DNA of 64,000 bases. It comes from Parastagonospora avenae f. sp. tritici 18332-5 (lineage: Eukaryota; Ascomycota; Dothideomycetes; Pleosporales; Phaeosphaeriaceae). The notes beneath the pieces are model-generated. The model was not told where the DNA came from, did not search any database, and saw only the letters and a list, made by a program, of their open reading frames with translations. The stretch spans positions 124,001 through 188,000 of the forward strand of contig JAFJTR010000023.1 of assembly GCA_022559985.1 (NCBI GenBank), given 5' to 3'. This document shows, one piece after another, positions 1 to 9,249 of this stretch; positions within the stretch are counted from its first letter, which is position 1, and each line of letters opens with the position of its first letter. A program made the position numbers and the translations under genes.

Positions 1-174
1 TAGCGCAATTTCCTCATCATTAGGCTGACTCCAATCTCTATGTCCGCTATCCTCACCTTTCTCTCCACATTGATTCAACCGAAAAACACGAAGCCAATAA
101 AACCAACTACACATAGCACCAATGATGAATTACCCGCTAATGAAATACTCACATCAATTGCCGTATTCATCCCT

Positions 175-1791
175 TCAGGTAGCAGCACTTCTCGTGCTTC
201 CATTCCTTGATACCGGAAACGCACCGGGACACCTGTTCTGTCTCTCAAACTCCAGCGCCATTTCCAGATTCTGTCTCAGCTCCACATCGGAAATGGACTT
301 CGTGCTATGTGCATTGGGAACAGGAGAGCTGTTGCCATCAATAATAACAGGCTTCACGACAGCAGCATCGAGCTCCGTGGCCTCAGCTTTCTCTGTAGGT
401 GCTACCTTCATGGCATCAGAGTTGTTTGACGTAGTGGCTGGTAATTCAGTCGGCGCAGGAGGTAGCGGTAATGGTGCTTCGCGTTTCGGTACCGGTACCG
501 TGGTAAAAACGTCGTCAATGGCACCCAGAGGCTGGGTCGTGCCAAAGAAGGTATCAGCCGGCGGGTGTGAGAACCGTTTTGCTTGGGTCGGAGTATTTGA
601 TGGTACGCCAGATTCTCCAGCCTGCATCGTCGACGTCCGACTCTTTGCCGCTCTTTGACTTTCCCAGTCGACAGTACGAATACCATTCGCTTTCGAGTTC
701 TTCGTAATTTCCTCATTGTCTTTGCGCGACTTCTCGCGCTGAGCCTCGAGCCACTGCTTTTTCCTAGTATCTTTGGGTAGGACCTTCTTCTTGTAGCATG
801 CATCTGGAGTCGCGTGTGTGTGGTATTCGCACCCAGCTTTGGCAGCTTTCGAGGTCTGATGAGAGAGACAGAGCAGAGCTCGCTCTGCCATGAGATGGGC
901 AAAAGTAGCAGGTAAGCCAGAGAGATCCAGTCTAGCGGATCCTTGGACGTTTGTGTTAATACACTGGTCAACCACGAAAGACTTCAACGAATTCGAAACT
1001 CCCTTGTTATCTGCGGAGAACAAATGCTTGATGGTGTCGTCATCTGCCCGAGTTGTTTCCAGCTTCTCTTGAAGGAAATCGATGACTGAATCCGCAAAGT
1101 CAACAGCCCGGATGGCGCAGCCCAAGATGTGCGCGTTGATCAGGGGCCAAAATAGTTGCCACTTGTATTTAGAAGTGCTCGTATGCAGTGGATTATAAGC
1201 ACCATGATAGCCCGGTAGTATTGCGCCAGTGTGCAGCCAGATCTGGTACAGCCGAAAGGCGTTCGGGTTGAGCTCTGGCAACTCATAGAGCAATTCACTG
1301 CCATCCGACGCCGGAACAATGTCTGGCACTGAAGAGCTCGGGACCCGAAAGTATTTTCTGGTGAAGTACTGCGACGAGGGGTCTTGTTGGCCGACGAGAA
1401 GATCGAGCAATGGACGCTCTGGCTCTTCGGCGTTGTTGCTTTCGACAGCTGGTTTGGTCTTTGTCTCCTTTGAATCACCCTCTTCCTTGCAACCGGCTTC
1501 ACTGACGGCTGTGATTTGAGTGGCTCTTCCAGGGACGAGCGTCGCAGGACGAGGCCCTTTCAATTCCCACAATCCCGCCTCCTCTTTCTTTGCAGCAGGT
1601 TGGGGACCCTTGATTGCATTTTCCTCAAGCCACTCCGAGATGGAGTTGAGATCGACAGCGCTTTTGACCCGTGCGCTGTGCTCGGATCGCTCGTCTTTGA
1701 TCGTCTGTCCTCCATTAGTCGGCTCTGCCTTCTTGATAGTTTTGCCTTTCGCTACGGAAGGCTTCTTGGATTTGAAAGGTTTGAGACACAT
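175..1791 (-). CDS. Fungal BTB/POZ-like protein (left member of a divergent pair)
   Basis: Single-exon reading frame of 538 aa starting at the first ATG (1789-1791); the open frame extends a little further upstream but only from a GTG. The middle (about residues 135-300) has the layout of fungal BTB-like proteins: a short segment before PELNPNAFRLYQIWLHTG, then an acidic/helical stretch. After it comes a Cys/His motif, CEYHTHATPDAC. The C-terminal third is low-complexity and probably disordered. The protein at 2046-3836 on the opposite strand shares the same order of blocks, including the Cys/His motif, so the two are paralogues. The family usually mediates protein-protein contacts (BTB oligomerisation, cullin-3 adaptors), but no specific role can be assigned. 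The frame is long and clean. Exact start and function are inferred. Confidence 0.75.
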   Translation of the reverse strand: MCLKPFKSKKPSVAKGKTIKKAEPTNGGQTIKDERSEHSARVKSAVDLNSISEWLEENAIKGPQPAAKKEEAGLWELKGPRPATLVPGRATQITAVSEAGCKEEGDSKETKTKPAVESNNAEEPERPLLDLLVGQQDPSSQYFTRKYFRVPSSSVPDIVPASDGSELLYELPELNPNAFRLYQIWLHTGAILPGYHGAYNPLHTSTSKYKWQLFWPLINAHILGCAIRAVDFADSVIDFLQEKLETTRADDDTIKHLFSADNKGVSNSLKSFVVDQCINTNVQGSARLDLSGLPATFAHLMAERALLCLSHQTSKAAKAGCEYHTHATPDACYKKKVLPKDTRKKQWLEAQREKSRKDNEEITKNSKANGIRTVDWESQRAAKSRTSTMQAGESGVPSNTPTQAKRFSHPPADTFFGTTQPLGAIDDVFTTVPVPKREAPLPLPPAPTELPATTSNNSDAMKVAPTEKAEATELDAAVVKPVIIDGNSSPVPNAHSTKSISDVELRQNLEMALEFERQNRCPGAFPVSRNGSTRSAAT

Positions 1792-2045
1792 TTCGAGAGA
1801 CCCTGCAGCTGTCACACAAGAAGAAACTTATCCTTGGGGTGCGTTGAACAAATGAGGGAGACCTTGAAGGCCGATAAGTAAGTGACGTTCTGCTGCGTTT
1901 GCATGCAGCACGTCACAACGTACGAGGTGGCTTTACCCTTCAAGCGCCATCATGTGGCCGCGCACACTGGAAGTGGCACATATGTCATGCAATCGACAGC
2001 AGTGATGTCTGGCATCTGCGTCAGGTTGTTTTTCCGCCCTCCTAC
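1792..2045. promoter_or_regulatory. Short divergent promoter between the two BTB-like genes
   Basis: A spacer of 254 bp separates the two divergent start codons, so both promoters and 5' leaders must lie here. I see no clear TATA box. If the plus-strand gene starts at 2088 instead of 2046, the spacer is 296 bp. Confidence 0.4.
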
Positions 2046-3836
2046 ATGCCTGCGCAAACAGAGAGCCAGACACGGCTGATTCAAACGATGTCTATGCAGC
2101 GCCAAAACTTTGGCAATTCGAGGCCCGCAGCTCCGAAGAGAATACCTTTTGTCGTCTCTGGCCGTACAACATTGTCTGAACATCTTCCCGCTGAGATCAT
2201 CGATGTGCCGATCACAGTCGCGCAACGCTCCTCAAACCTTCGCAAAGCAATCAAGCGAAAAGCCTTAGACGACCTGACCAAACGGCCGATCAGACTTCCT
2301 GATGTCGACCCCACGGGATTTCGAATATACATCGACTGGCTCAAAAGTGGCCGCGTCGAGTTTCATACACCCACATCCATTAGCACGGGGAACGGACTAC
2401 TGTTGCGAGATAGCTTTGACCTCATTTTCGCGCATATCGCTGGCTCCCAGCTTGAAGAGGCGGACTTCCAGGACTACATCATCGACGAACTATCAAGACT
2501 TCTAGATGCTTCACAAACGCCTGATCTGAAGGTTCTCGAGGTCGTGTTTCTGGAGAAGGGCGCCTCAAACACCCTCAAGCAATTTGTGATTGATAAGATG
2601 TTCGCTGTCGAGAGGAAGATGCTGAGTATGATGCGGGGTTTCATTGGCGGTGCAGAGACTGCGCAAGGATGCGAATATCATGTACATGAAGTGGGGGAAT
2701 GTTACAGAAATAGGGCTATGTCGGAACGCTTATACACCGAGAGCTTTGCCAGCGGTTCGCACGACGGATTCAACTCGCGTGGGTCAAGTGTTTACAACGG
2801 CAGCGAACACTTTCAAGCACCGACTCCAACGCTACCATACAGAGCAAAATCGACAAACGCGGCGTTCTATAACATGGCCGAAACATCATACTTCGGCTCC
2901 GCAGAGTGGTCTCGCGAGGTGCACGGTCTCGTTCAAAACACTCCCATGCAGAACTTACGCACTGACAAACCCTTGCCCGTCATTCCTCCACTGACACCAG
3001 GAACTTCGCCAAGGCCACCTTCTTCTCTTCATACCCTCCGGTCCAGTCTCTCGAATGGAGGAAATGCATATCCAAGCACCCAGCAGCTCATCTCCGAATG
3101 TCTCGCTCGGCTACCTCACTCACCGGCTCCCTCAGGCAAGCCTTCCGATCCAGATCCACATGCTTCCACTGTGCCGGTGCTGATTTTGGAGTGTCTAGAG
3201 CGCTTTAAAAGGAACAACACAGAGAGGGAATCGAGTCCTGAATTCGAAGGCTCGCCGCCTCAACAGAGACATTCCTCGCTGGACTGTTCGGGTCCACTTA
3301 GAAGCCCAACACGACGAGCACTCAGAACAGACAGTGCACCACATAGACAAGTAAGCTGGCAACCAAGTTTCGACGAACTCCCTGAGTTAAATCTGGGTTA
3401 CTTTCGAGCATCATCTACGCCACAACAGAACATTCCATCATACCGCTCATCCTCAATACAGCCACAGCTACGCACTCAACGCCCAGACTCGTCACAATCA
3501 CTTTCATACCCCCTTTCACCACAATCGTACTCATCGTCAGTCCAGTTTTCCCTTTCTACTCCTCCCTGCCTACCATTCCTCACTCCCTCCCAATCCATTC
3601 GCCGCAAACCCGCCCCCAACCGCGGCTCCGACTGGCTCACGCAATACAACCTCATCAACACACTGAGTACCACTCCGAAACCTTCCATCATCACAGCAAA
3701 GCGGTCGAAGAAGTCGCGTTTCGTGGAGATGTTGAGAAGTGATAGTTTGATGGGTAGGATGAGGGTGGGAATGGGGGCGGAGTGGGGCTTGGAGAGGGAG
3801 GGAAGTATTATTCGGGTTAGGAGTGCGATGGATTAA
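2046..3836 (+). CDS. Fungal BTB/POZ-like protein (right member of a divergent pair)
   Basis: Single-exon frame, 596 aa from ATG 2046; ATG 2088 and 2094 are in-frame alternatives, and upstream codons in the frame lack ATG. After an N-terminal segment it shows the BTB-like signature LPDVDPTGFRIYIDWLKSGR, then a helical block ending KGASNTLKQFVIDKM, and a Cys/His motif CEYHVHEVGEC. The same three blocks occur in the same order in the minus-strand neighbour (PELNPNAFRLYQIWLHTG, KGVSNSLKSFVVDQ, CEYHTHATPDAC). The remaining 350 residues are rich in Ser, Pro and Thr, ending in a basic, Arg-rich tail, and look disordered. Likely a scaffold or adaptor; no partner is evident. Confidence 0.75.
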   Translation: MPAQTESQTRLIQTMSMQRQNFGNSRPAAPKRIPFVVSGRTTLSEHLPAEIIDVPITVAQRSSNLRKAIKRKALDDLTKRPIRLPDVDPTGFRIYIDWLKSGRVEFHTPTSISTGNGLLLRDSFDLIFAHIAGSQLEEADFQDYIIDELSRLLDASQTPDLKVLEVVFLEKGASNTLKQFVIDKMFAVERKMLSMMRGFIGGAETAQGCEYHVHEVGECYRNRAMSERLYTESFASGSHDGFNSRGSSVYNGSEHFQAPTPTLPYRAKSTNAAFYNMAETSYFGSAEWSREVHGLVQNTPMQNLRTDKPLPVIPPLTPGTSPRPPSSLHTLRSSLSNGGNAYPSTQQLISECLARLPHSPAPSGKPSDPDPHASTVPVLILECLERFKRNNTERESSPEFEGSPPQQRHSSLDCSGPLRSPTRRALRTDSAPHRQVSWQPSFDELPELNLGYFRASSTPQQNIPSYRSSSIQPQLRTQRPDSSQSLSYPLSPQSYSSSVQFSLSTPPCLPFLTPSQSIRRKPAPNRGSDWLTQYNLINTLSTTPKPSIITAKRSKKSRFVEMLRSDSLMGRMRVGMGAEWGLEREGSIIRVRSAMD

Positions 3837-3984
3837 GTTAAGCATGCTTGTGCAAGTGTTTCATGTGTGATTCAAGTACTTCTTTCAGAGAATGTGGTAT
3901 ATCTTTATGCATTCCTTTTGAATCTGGTTTGCGAGACCGATCTTTCTTTTATCCTCTTTGAGTCCATCTCTTCACCCCTCACCC

Positions 3985-4362
3985 TCAATAGTACCCCACA
4001 TTCCCACCCTCCCTCATCTCCCGCACACATCCCTCCCAAACCCCCCTCTCCCCCTCGCTTAAACCAGCCTCACTCTTTAACTCCCCCTCCGGCGTCAAAT
4101 TCCACGCCCACCGCGTAAACGCATTCTTCCACAACTTTTCGGCAATGGGCGGGTTGATCATGATGACGCCTTTCATCGTGTAGTACATGGCCTGCGCGAG
4201 TTCTTGAGGTAGGATGACGTGGTTGGGTGCGATGTGCATGATGAGGACGATGGTGGGGTGGTTGGATGCTTCGGTGGGTGTGAGGTTGGGCCAGTCTTGG
4301 ACGGGGAGAGGAGTGGGACGGCGGTAGTGGCGGGGGCGGGGGTGGGGGTATGCTGATGGCAT
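3985..4362 (-). CDS. Small orphan protein, intact copy 1 of a tandem triplet
   Basis: Single-exon frame of 125 aa starting at ATG 4360-4362. I do not recognise the family. Visible blocks are VQDWPNLT, then HVILPQELAQ, then FTRWAWNLTPEGELKSE, followed by an acidic helix. The same blocks recur in the same order and strand at 5113-5457 and 6003-6374, so this is a tandem triplication. Only this copy has an uninterrupted frame. There is no signal peptide or membrane segment. Upstream (4391-4446) is a 14-bp repeat in four perfect copies, and further upstream the promoter block shared with the other two copies. Expression and function are unknown. Confidence 0.6.
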   Translation of the reverse strand: MPSAYPHPRPRHYRRPTPLPVQDWPNLTPTEASNHPTIVLIMHIAPNHVILPQELAQAMYYTMKGVIMINPPIAEKLWKNAFTRWAWNLTPEGELKSEAGLSEGERGVWEGCVREMREGGNVGYY

Positions 4363-4390
4363 TGTTCTGGTTGATGCTATGAAGTTGGGA

Positions 4391-4446
4391 TGTTGTAGTT
4401 GATGTGTTGTAGTTGATGTGTTGTAGTTGATGTGTTGTAGTTGATG
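4391..4446. repeat. 14-bp tandem repeat, four perfect copies
   Basis: The unit TGTTGTAGTTGATG is repeated four times without mismatch, followed by a partial unit. It lies 29 bp upstream of the start codon of triplet copy 1, so probably in its 5' leader. It is absent from the other two copies. Confidence 0.9.
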
Positions 4447-4494
4447 AGTTGTGGGTGTTGGAGAAAGGCGGAAAATCTGAGGTGCGAGAGAAGC

Positions 4495-4545
4495 GCTTTA
4501 TTTATGGGTATGGGGCGAGAGGTGGGATGAAGCTAGCGACTAGTA
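4495..4545 (-). promoter_or_regulatory. Shared promoter block of triplet copy 1
   Basis: Contains an AT-rich TATA-like stretch (TTTATTTATG on the plus strand) and, about 30 bp further upstream of the gene, GCTAGCGACTAGT (4532-4544). Nearly the same 13-mer occurs at 5565-5577 and 6476-6488, about 115-180 bp upstream of each copy's start. Conservation outside the coding part shows the duplication unit included the promoter. Confidence 0.5.
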
Positions 4546-4562
4546 CGTACTGTAGCCTGCCC

Positions 4563-5112
4563 GAAGTGTAGGAGAATGGAACTATGTAGCGATAGTTACA
4601 CTATTCGAAATTGTGATTGTCGAACTAATTGATACAATACTGCAGTTATTAAAAGATTGGAAAGGATGGGTTGTAAGGACAGAGGAAAAGAAGGAAATGT
4701 GTTTACCCGATCGAAAGTTGAATAGGTTTGATGGGTTTTACTTCGAGATGTCATTGTTGCTGGTATCTGATGCCCGGATGCGTATGTCGTCGATACGCCA
4801 GAGTAGCGCCTGATCAGCAACGCGCGAATATACAACACATCGTCCTGCACACATGCAATGTCCCCTTCCAATCTCTATCACTCAAGTCCCATACCTCATC
4901 TATGGCCCTAGCGATATAGTTCAGTAACATCTCGTTGGGTAAGTGTCTGTGATACGAACAATTCAAGGGGACTCCTGTTTTGACTCACTTTGGTCATTAG
5001 CTTTCTTTGCGAATGCCTCAAAGAACCGCGTCGTGATGTTTTTGCGTATGTCTTCTTCCACTGTACTCATCACTTTGTCGCCATGAATACTCCTCTCCCA
5101 CTCATCTCCCCC
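4563..5112. other. Intergenic stretch between triplet copies 1 and 2
   Basis: About 550 bp that holds the distal upstream region of copy 1 and the 3' side of copy 2. I see no gene here; short open frames in both directions have no recognisable features. Confidence 0.4.
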
Positions 5113-5457
5113 CTACTTCCCATCCCCTCCCCAACACCACCCCTCAATCTTCAACCCCTCCTTCTCCTTCATATACTGATGCCACAACTCCCTTTTCGCC
5201 GAAGTCAAACCAGGCTCGCTCTTCAACTTACCGTCGGGAGTGAGATTCCACGATCACTGACTAAACACGTACTTGAAGTGCTTCGGAGGCGTGTTTGGGT
5301 TGAGCATGACGAGGGCGTACATGTGGTCGTGGACTTGCTGCGCTATGCGCTGCGGGAGGATGACGTGTGTGGGAGCCGTTTCCACGGTGAGAGGGCCTGG
5401 TGGTGACGGTCCGTCGAACATGGCCCAGTCTTGAACGGGGGTGAGTGTTGGAGACAT
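5113..5457 (-). pseudogene. Triplet copy 2, interrupted by an in-frame TGA
   Basis: Starts at ATG 5455-5457 and matches copy 1 through VQDWAMF and HVILPQRIAQ up to KYVFSQ. An in-frame TGA (complement of 5254-5256) then falls exactly where copies 1 and 3 have the first Trp of RWAWNLT. After the stop the frame stays open and homologous (SWNLTPDGKLKSEPG and onward) to a TAG at 5113-5115. A single G-to-A change of TGG to TGA explains the break. It could still yield an approximately 67-residue truncated product, but the conserved C-terminal half would be lost. The shared promoter block lies at 5565-5577. Confidence 0.75.
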
Positions 5458-5549
5458 GGCCGTGGTTGATGAGGTTAATGTCTTCGATGGAGACGTGAAT
5501 TTCTGGTGCAAGAGAAAGGCAGAACCTATTTGTGTTCATGAGAAGCGGG

Positions 5550-5590
5550 GTGGTGAGTGAACGAGCTAGCGACTAGTGTGTACTACTCGT
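5550..5590 (-). promoter_or_regulatory. Shared promoter block of triplet copy 2
   Basis: Carries the 13-mer GCTAGCGACTAGT at 5565-5577, identical to the copy 1 block, within a locally similar sequence (GAGCTAGCGACTAGTGTGTACT). The remaining spacer to copy 3 (about 5600-6000) shows no gene. Confidence 0.45.
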
Positions 5591-6002
5591 GCTAGCCCGG
5601 GGTGTAAGTGAGAGAGCAAGTATTCGATATGAGGCAAAAAATTACATTGTTAAGCTGACTTCGCACTGTATCCTAGGGAATTGGAGGGAGGTAAATGTCA
5701 ATAGAAGAGTCACTGGATTGGATTGGAATAGATTTCCTTTGAATTGTTGATTAGATTGGGACATCGAGGCACAGGAAATCTCCGTCGTCGGCAAATCTTG
5801 GTACCGTTGTCTAAATTTAGGAGTGCGATGAACTGGGTCACATTCTGAGTTGTTGCAACATGTACTTTATGAATTGATTCTGTGGATTTTCCATGATATG
5901 ATGTGAGTCCCACCGGAAGACATGCATGTCGTCATGGATAGACGTTTTCCGGTCATCTCCCATTCCTCTCCTCATGCACCTCACTCTCCCCCATCTCCCT
6001 CC

Positions 6003-6374
6003 TCAATAGAAGCTCACAAACGTCAGCGCCTCAATCTCCTTCATATACTCTTCCCAAGCCGCCCTCTCCTCCGCCGACAAGCTAGGCTCGCTCTTCAACT
6101 TGCCATCGAGGGTGAGGTTCCACGCCCACCTACTGAACATAGTCTTGTCGAACTTTACAGCAATTTCAGACTGGAAGACGAGGACCGCGCGCATCATATC
6201 GTGGATTTTTTGGGCGATGTCTTGAGGCGGGATGACGTAGTTGGGCGTTGTATCTATAATAGATGCGGAGATGTTGGAGGGAGGCGCATGGGTGAGGTTG
6301 GTCTAGTCTTGGATGGGGATGCGCTTGGTGGGGGTGGGGGCTTCTAGGTCCTTCTATTCGGTTGATAAAGACAT
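6003..6374 (-). pseudogene. Triplet copy 3, interrupted by two in-frame TAGs
   Basis: The frame begins at ATG 6372-6374 and ends at the same relative place as copy 1. In-frame TAG codons occur at the complement of 6354-6356 (codon 7) and 6303-6305. The second replaces the Trp of the VQDW block: IQD-stop-TNLT here against VQDWPNLT in copy 1. Between and after the stops the protein remains homologous: YVIPPQDIAQ, then MFSRWAWNLTLDGKLKSE. The second stop is a TGG to TAG change. Residual translation from the internal Met at about 6197 is possible but would lack the N-terminal half. Confidence 0.75.
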
Positions 6375-6434
6375 GGTTGCGGTTGATAAGATTGCCGTGT
6401 TGGATGGAAGTGGTCACTTTGTTGGTCGAGGGAG

Positions 6435-6500
6435 CGCAGTATTTATATATAAAGTGAGAGGTGGTAACTGAGCGAGCTAGGGACTAGCGCGTGCTAATCT
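6435..6500 (-). promoter_or_regulatory. Shared promoter block of triplet copy 3
   Basis: Contains ATTTATATATAAAG (a strong TATA-like box, 6441-6454) and GCTAGGGACTAGC (6476-6488), one of the three upstream motifs shared by the triplet. Spacing to the start codon is about 70 bp for the TATA-like box. Confidence 0.5.
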
Positions 6501-6643
6501 TGATGGCCCCGAGTCTAAGTGAAGCTGAAGGTTTGGTAAAAGTGGAAGCTTTTTTTACCGAACTGACGTTAAACTGAATCTCATACTGTAGGTAAGAGTC
6601 CTTGAGTGCGTTGAGGCACTCCGATACTGATATATTGACCATT

Positions 6644-8658
6644 TCATGCCTTCTCCATCTTGTTGAATTCGTCAGAAACATCGCGCTCGACAGTCGCTTC
6701 CACCTTCTCCGTCATAAGCTCCTTGACACCCTTCATAGAAGCGACGGCAATAGTCGCAATCGCCACAAATGGCACAACACTCCACCATCCCAGCCTGTAC
6801 GCTCTTGCATACGACCAGTAGCTAGCTTGCCATGCTGCTCTCATAATTTCCGCATTGGCACCCGGCACACCCTGACCTTTGGCGGTAGTTGCTGTAGCGC
6901 CTTTCATGGCTTTGAGTAAAGCGGCGACGGATGATTGAGGAAGTCCTGCGGCAACTGCTGCGCTGCCGACGTCGGAGGTATAGTGTGATGCGATGCGAGA
7001 ATTGATGACCGCGTAAATGACTGCTGTGCCGAACGCGCCACCGATGGCACGCGCTGAGAATGCTAGGCCGGTTGCTGTCGATAGAAAGGCGTGTGGTGCT
7101 GTGAACTGTACGCATGCAACGAGCAGTGTGAGTGGACCAGCACAGCCGATTCCAGTGAGAACGGTGAAGACGATTTGTGGAATATCCCAGCTGGGCTTGA
7201 TGCAAGCGTAGCAGATGGATGCTATCAGCATTATGCCAAACGTGACCACGAGGGGTGTTTCTAGGATCATCGTTAGCGAAATTGCCGAGGGACAGCTTAT
7301 GTGTGCAACATACTCAAGTCCTTGAACCTTGTTGCATACCACGAAACAATCACGGCGACCATGGCTGACGGTATCTTGTACGACAATTGTCTAATGGCGA
7401 TGTCCCATGAATTGTCTTCGAAACCCAGGTTTAGGATGATCTGAGGTGTAATAGCATTGACCGCAGAGTAGTAGATCCATCTGCATATGTTGTTAGCGGG
7501 TTGCAAAATGATTCCTGCAATCATGTCTTACCCTTCGACCGTGAAGGCAAGTGTGGACAGCCAGAAGTTCGGGCCACTAGAGAAGAAGACATGGGCAACA
7601 ATGCCGTCAGATCTTCCCTTCCATTCGTACATGCAGAATGCGACGAGGAAGATGATGCCGACGACGAGATTGGCATATACATGCGGATTGCTCCACTTGT
7701 AAGCACCGCCAGCCCAGTTGAGCGAGAGCAACAAAAGCGTTGCAGCAACGATGATGAGGAAGCAGCCGATCGGGTCGCATGCCCAAGTCCATTGCTTAAA
7801 GCTCATCCGTTGGTAGTCGGACCGTTTCTTCGGCCAGTATAGGGTGAAGAGGCCAAGCGCGGTGAAGCCGTGCAGTGCAAGTTGAATCCAGAAAATGTAT
7901 CGCCATCCTGTTGGGCCGATATTTGCCACTGCACCAGCTGCCAGACCACCAACACTGCACGTCTTAGCATAGGTTTGAGCTGAAGGTACCACAGATGTAC
8001 TTACAGACCACCCATGGTTCCTGCAAATCCCGCCAATCCATTGGCGAGTGCTCGATATTTCATAGGCAAAACTTCAGACGGAATGGATTGGACGATGGAA
8101 ATGGTCGCCAAAGTGGTGCCGATGAGGATGCCGCCTCCGATCAACATGCTCATGGAGGTGGCCTTGGCGCAGATGATACTTCCAACACAGGCAATGAGAG
8201 GCGGAATGGTAGCGAACAGCTTTCGATCCAGTACATCAGATAGTCGACCCACAAGAGGCGACAAGACCGACTGCATCAGAAGTGGCCCCTAGAGATTATC
8301 AGTAGTGTCATTCAATAGTACCTGGGGGATGTACCTGAATGACCCAACTAGCAATCGCAGGCTCGCCGAGCTCACGGATGATGAAGGACAAGACGGAACC
8401 TGCTGCGACGACAACAAATACCTGAGACATGACTCTACATGGACGTCAGATATGCTTGAGGTGCAAGAAGGAAGTGGGTTCATACGCAAAGCAGCATACA
8501 AACACGACGGTCCATGATCTCCATGAGAGGTCAATATGTCTCGCGTCCTCGGTGACTTCTTGCTCGATAGGTACAATATGAGCACCGGTATGCGCTTTGT
8601 GGTGTTGGCTCTCATCGTGGCTGCCCTCGATGTGCATGTTCCTGTCTTTGGTAGCCAT
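6644..8658 (-). CDS. TRI12-type MFS efflux transporter (six exons)
   Basis: Spliced 587-aa protein from ATG 8656-8658. Exons: 8658-8486, 8434-8335, 8288-8005, 7954-7532, 7480-7314, 7260-6644; all introns are about 50 bp with GT-AG ends. The hydrophobic pattern fits 12-14 transmembrane helices of the major facilitator superfamily. The block SPLVGRLSDVLDRK is the MFS loop motif, followed by helices with GLAGFAGTMGGLVGG. Overall order resembles the fungal trichothecene efflux pump / siderophore transporter family (TRI12, PF06609), which exports toxins or imports siderophores at the plasma membrane. Substrate cannot be read from the sequence. No lesion found. The gene diverges from TAD3 across a 591-bp spacer. 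Confidence 0.85.
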
Positions 8659-9249
8659 GACTGCTTCCTGATAGAATGACTGGACGGAGAAAGAGGCACA
8701 CAGCACAGTGGGGGAAATGGAGGTAGAAAAGAATATGTATAAGCTAGAAAAGACTCGCGATTGGTCACGGGAAAAGTCGTGTCATGCATCCCGGCAGTTA
8801 TAGGCCATCCAGGGATCTGGTACTCGAGGCACCCCACGGATGAAGAGATCCGTATCAGAAGGCGGGGCCCCAGGTCAGGATGCATGCATGTTGATCGCTC
8901 GCTTGCGCTGAATGCGGAGAAGAGCGTCGCTAATTTTTCGAAAGGTGCTTGCCCCACTGGTGGTTGCTATTGCGGGTTGCAGAAGTCGACGATGCTTTCT
9001 CCACGATGCAAAGTCCTCTTCGCAATGTTGTTGCTGTGGATGAAGAAGCCACGATGACCGTTGAAGTAGAAAGAGGGTTCGGCGTAATGAAGGACCGACC
9101 CTGCCGAGGCTCGCGACTTTTGTTGCCTACCCGCACCTCACCTCCACACCTCCACCTCAACATCAACACCAGCACATCCGCCGCTCAGCACTTGTCGCTC
9201 GCCTCATTGGAACCGGCCAACACCATCTGAGCAGCAACTAGACGATGCT
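8659..9249. promoter_or_regulatory. Divergent spacer between the MFS transporter and TAD3
   Basis: 591 bp between two divergent start codons; no gene seen. It should hold both promoters. Pyrimidine-rich stretches precede the TAD3 start. Confidence 0.4.
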
